Part shown: positions 63,524-64,000 of the stretch, piece after piece
Position numbering within the stretch: the stretch's first letter is position 1
Layout: every line of letters begins with the position of its first letter
Assembly (NCBI RefSeq): GCF_902827225.1
Contig: NZ_LR792632.1
Location: 205,030-269,029 of the forward strand
DNA length: 64,000 bases
Source: Methanocaldococcus lauensis
Lineage (GTDB): Archaea; AGJL01; Methanococci; Methanococcales; Methanocaldococcaceae
Reading direction: 5' to 3'
Translations under genes and position numbers: made by a program
The notes under the pieces: generated by a model
What the model was told of the DNA's origin: nothing
Databases searched by the model: none
Seen by the model: only the letters and a program-made list of their open reading frames with translations

Positions 63524-64000
63524 ATGAAATTTTATAATCGAGAGGAAGAAGTAAATTTTTTAAAAAATTTATTGTTTATTAGAGCCGAATTCAATATTGT
63601 TTGTTTATGGGCCAAAATCTTCTGGCAAAACGACAGTAATGCTTAGGGTTATAGAGGAACTATCTAAAAGGGAGGATATAGTATTTTTCTATTATGATTT
63701 AAGGAGATATGCCACTCCTACAAAGGAAGAATTTTTAAAAATATTTTTTGAAAAAGGAGATAAGAAATATCTTTTAAATAAATTTGACTTTAATAATTTA
63801 TCTTTAAATGATGTTTTTGATAAAATCTATGAAAGTATTGAAACTGTTATAAAAGATGGTAAAAAACCAATTTTAATAATAGATGAATTGCAGAAATTAA
63901 AAAACATCTATTTCAATGGAAATGATAATGGAAAATCATTATTAAATGAGTTATTTAATCTATTTGTCCATTTAACAAAGGTTAGACATCTCTGCCACGT
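63524..64000 (+). pseudogene. Archaeal AAA-type ATPase, third copy, frameshifted and cut by window edge
   Basis: Begins MKFYNREEEVNFLKNLL, the family's start, with GGGTGGAAATA upstream. After base 63575-63578 an extra base shifts the frame. The protein resumes as LEPNSILFVYGPKSSGKTTVMLRVIEEL (Walker A GPKSSGKTT) and continues to PILIIDELQKLK and HLTKVRHLCH at the window end. Adding one base relative to copies 1 and 2 explains the break exactly. It is either a decaying gene or a sequencing error. The 3' part lies beyond the window. Confidence 0.75.

Overview
The window is about 64 kb of a very AT-rich archaeal chromosome. The gene set is that of a hyperthermophilic hydrogenotrophic methanogen of the genus Methanocaldococcus or a very close relative. 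It carries Hmd (Fe-hydrogenase) with its cofactor genes hcgA and hcgG, coenzyme F420 and methanopterin biosynthesis genes, a selenocysteine formate dehydrogenase, archaeal TFB, TFE, Gar1 and AglB, and an intein in TFB. Archaeal Shine-Dalgarno sequences (GGTGA/GGTG) sit 4-9 bases before most starts and were used to choose start codons. The species assignment is inference from remembered gene families; no search was run.

Layout. 1-4.3 kb: the 3' end of a CO dehydrogenase (cooS) followed by three F420-hydrogenase-like subunits, with the nickel-binding large subunit degenerate. 4.4-9.1 kb: a NikR-like regulator, hybrid-cluster protein, cupin, an unknown protein, a TatD-like hydrolase and a DUF166 protein. 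9.1-12.6 kb: a sulfur/thiol island, with a TusA-TusA-DsrE fusion, two unknown paralogs and a membrane protein on the minus strand, divergent from a thioredoxin-like lipoprotein and a CcdA-like membrane protein. 12.6-15.3 kb: a small palindromic mobile-element remnant, then cofE, cbiL and a P-loop-less ATPase-like gene. 15.3-18.2 kb: two AT-rich gene-free stretches around a wHTH/SWIM-like gene, leading to a divergent Orc1/Cdc6 gene; this is the best candidate in the window for a replication origin. 18.2-27.6 kb: mptA, an ATP-grasp gene, TFE and an HD protein on plus; a TadA/B/C-like secretion motor, intein-bearing TFB and Gar1 on minus. 27.7-32.8 kb: a cyclase-family gene, hmd, hcgA, an unknown gene and hcgG. 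32.8-42.2 kb: housekeeping genes (DUF166, trpF, CBS protein, ftsZ, XRE regulator, mptN, the pterin radical SAM methylase, DUF167, fumarase beta, purE, ATP synthase subunit D, DUF22). 42.3-45.6 kb: two near-duplicate archaeal AAA-type ATPases flanking a two-gene cassette. 45.6-49.5 kb: a secreted OB-fold protein, a phosphatidylserine-decarboxylase-like enzyme, a KH/PP-loop-like protein, trm56 and larC. 49.5-56.9 kb: aglB, a fluoride channel and its DUF190 partner, cbiE, a Na+/H+ antiporter, a geranylgeranyl-reductase-family gene and a DEDD exonuclease-like gene. 57-59.1 kb: fdhA with an in-frame UGA and a SECIS hairpin in its 5' leader. 59.2-64 kb: a secreted beta-propeller lipoprotein, a membrane-protein fragment, a nitroreductase, a second TatD-like gene, a cluster of GC-rich palindromes, and a third archaeal ATPase with a frameshift running off the end.

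How it fits together. Several groups serve C1/H2 metabolism: CO (cooS plus an F420-oxidoreductase-like module), H2 (hmd/hcg), formate (fdhA), and their cofactors F420 (cofE), methanopterin (mptA, mptN, radical SAM methylase) and corrinoids (cbiL, cbiE). The least explained items are the degenerate hydrogenase module beside CooS, the sulfur/thiol island, the repeat-rich DNA around the Cdc6 gene, the ATPase-flanked cassette, and a palindromic repeat family found both inside the FrhG-like gene and at 63.3 kb.
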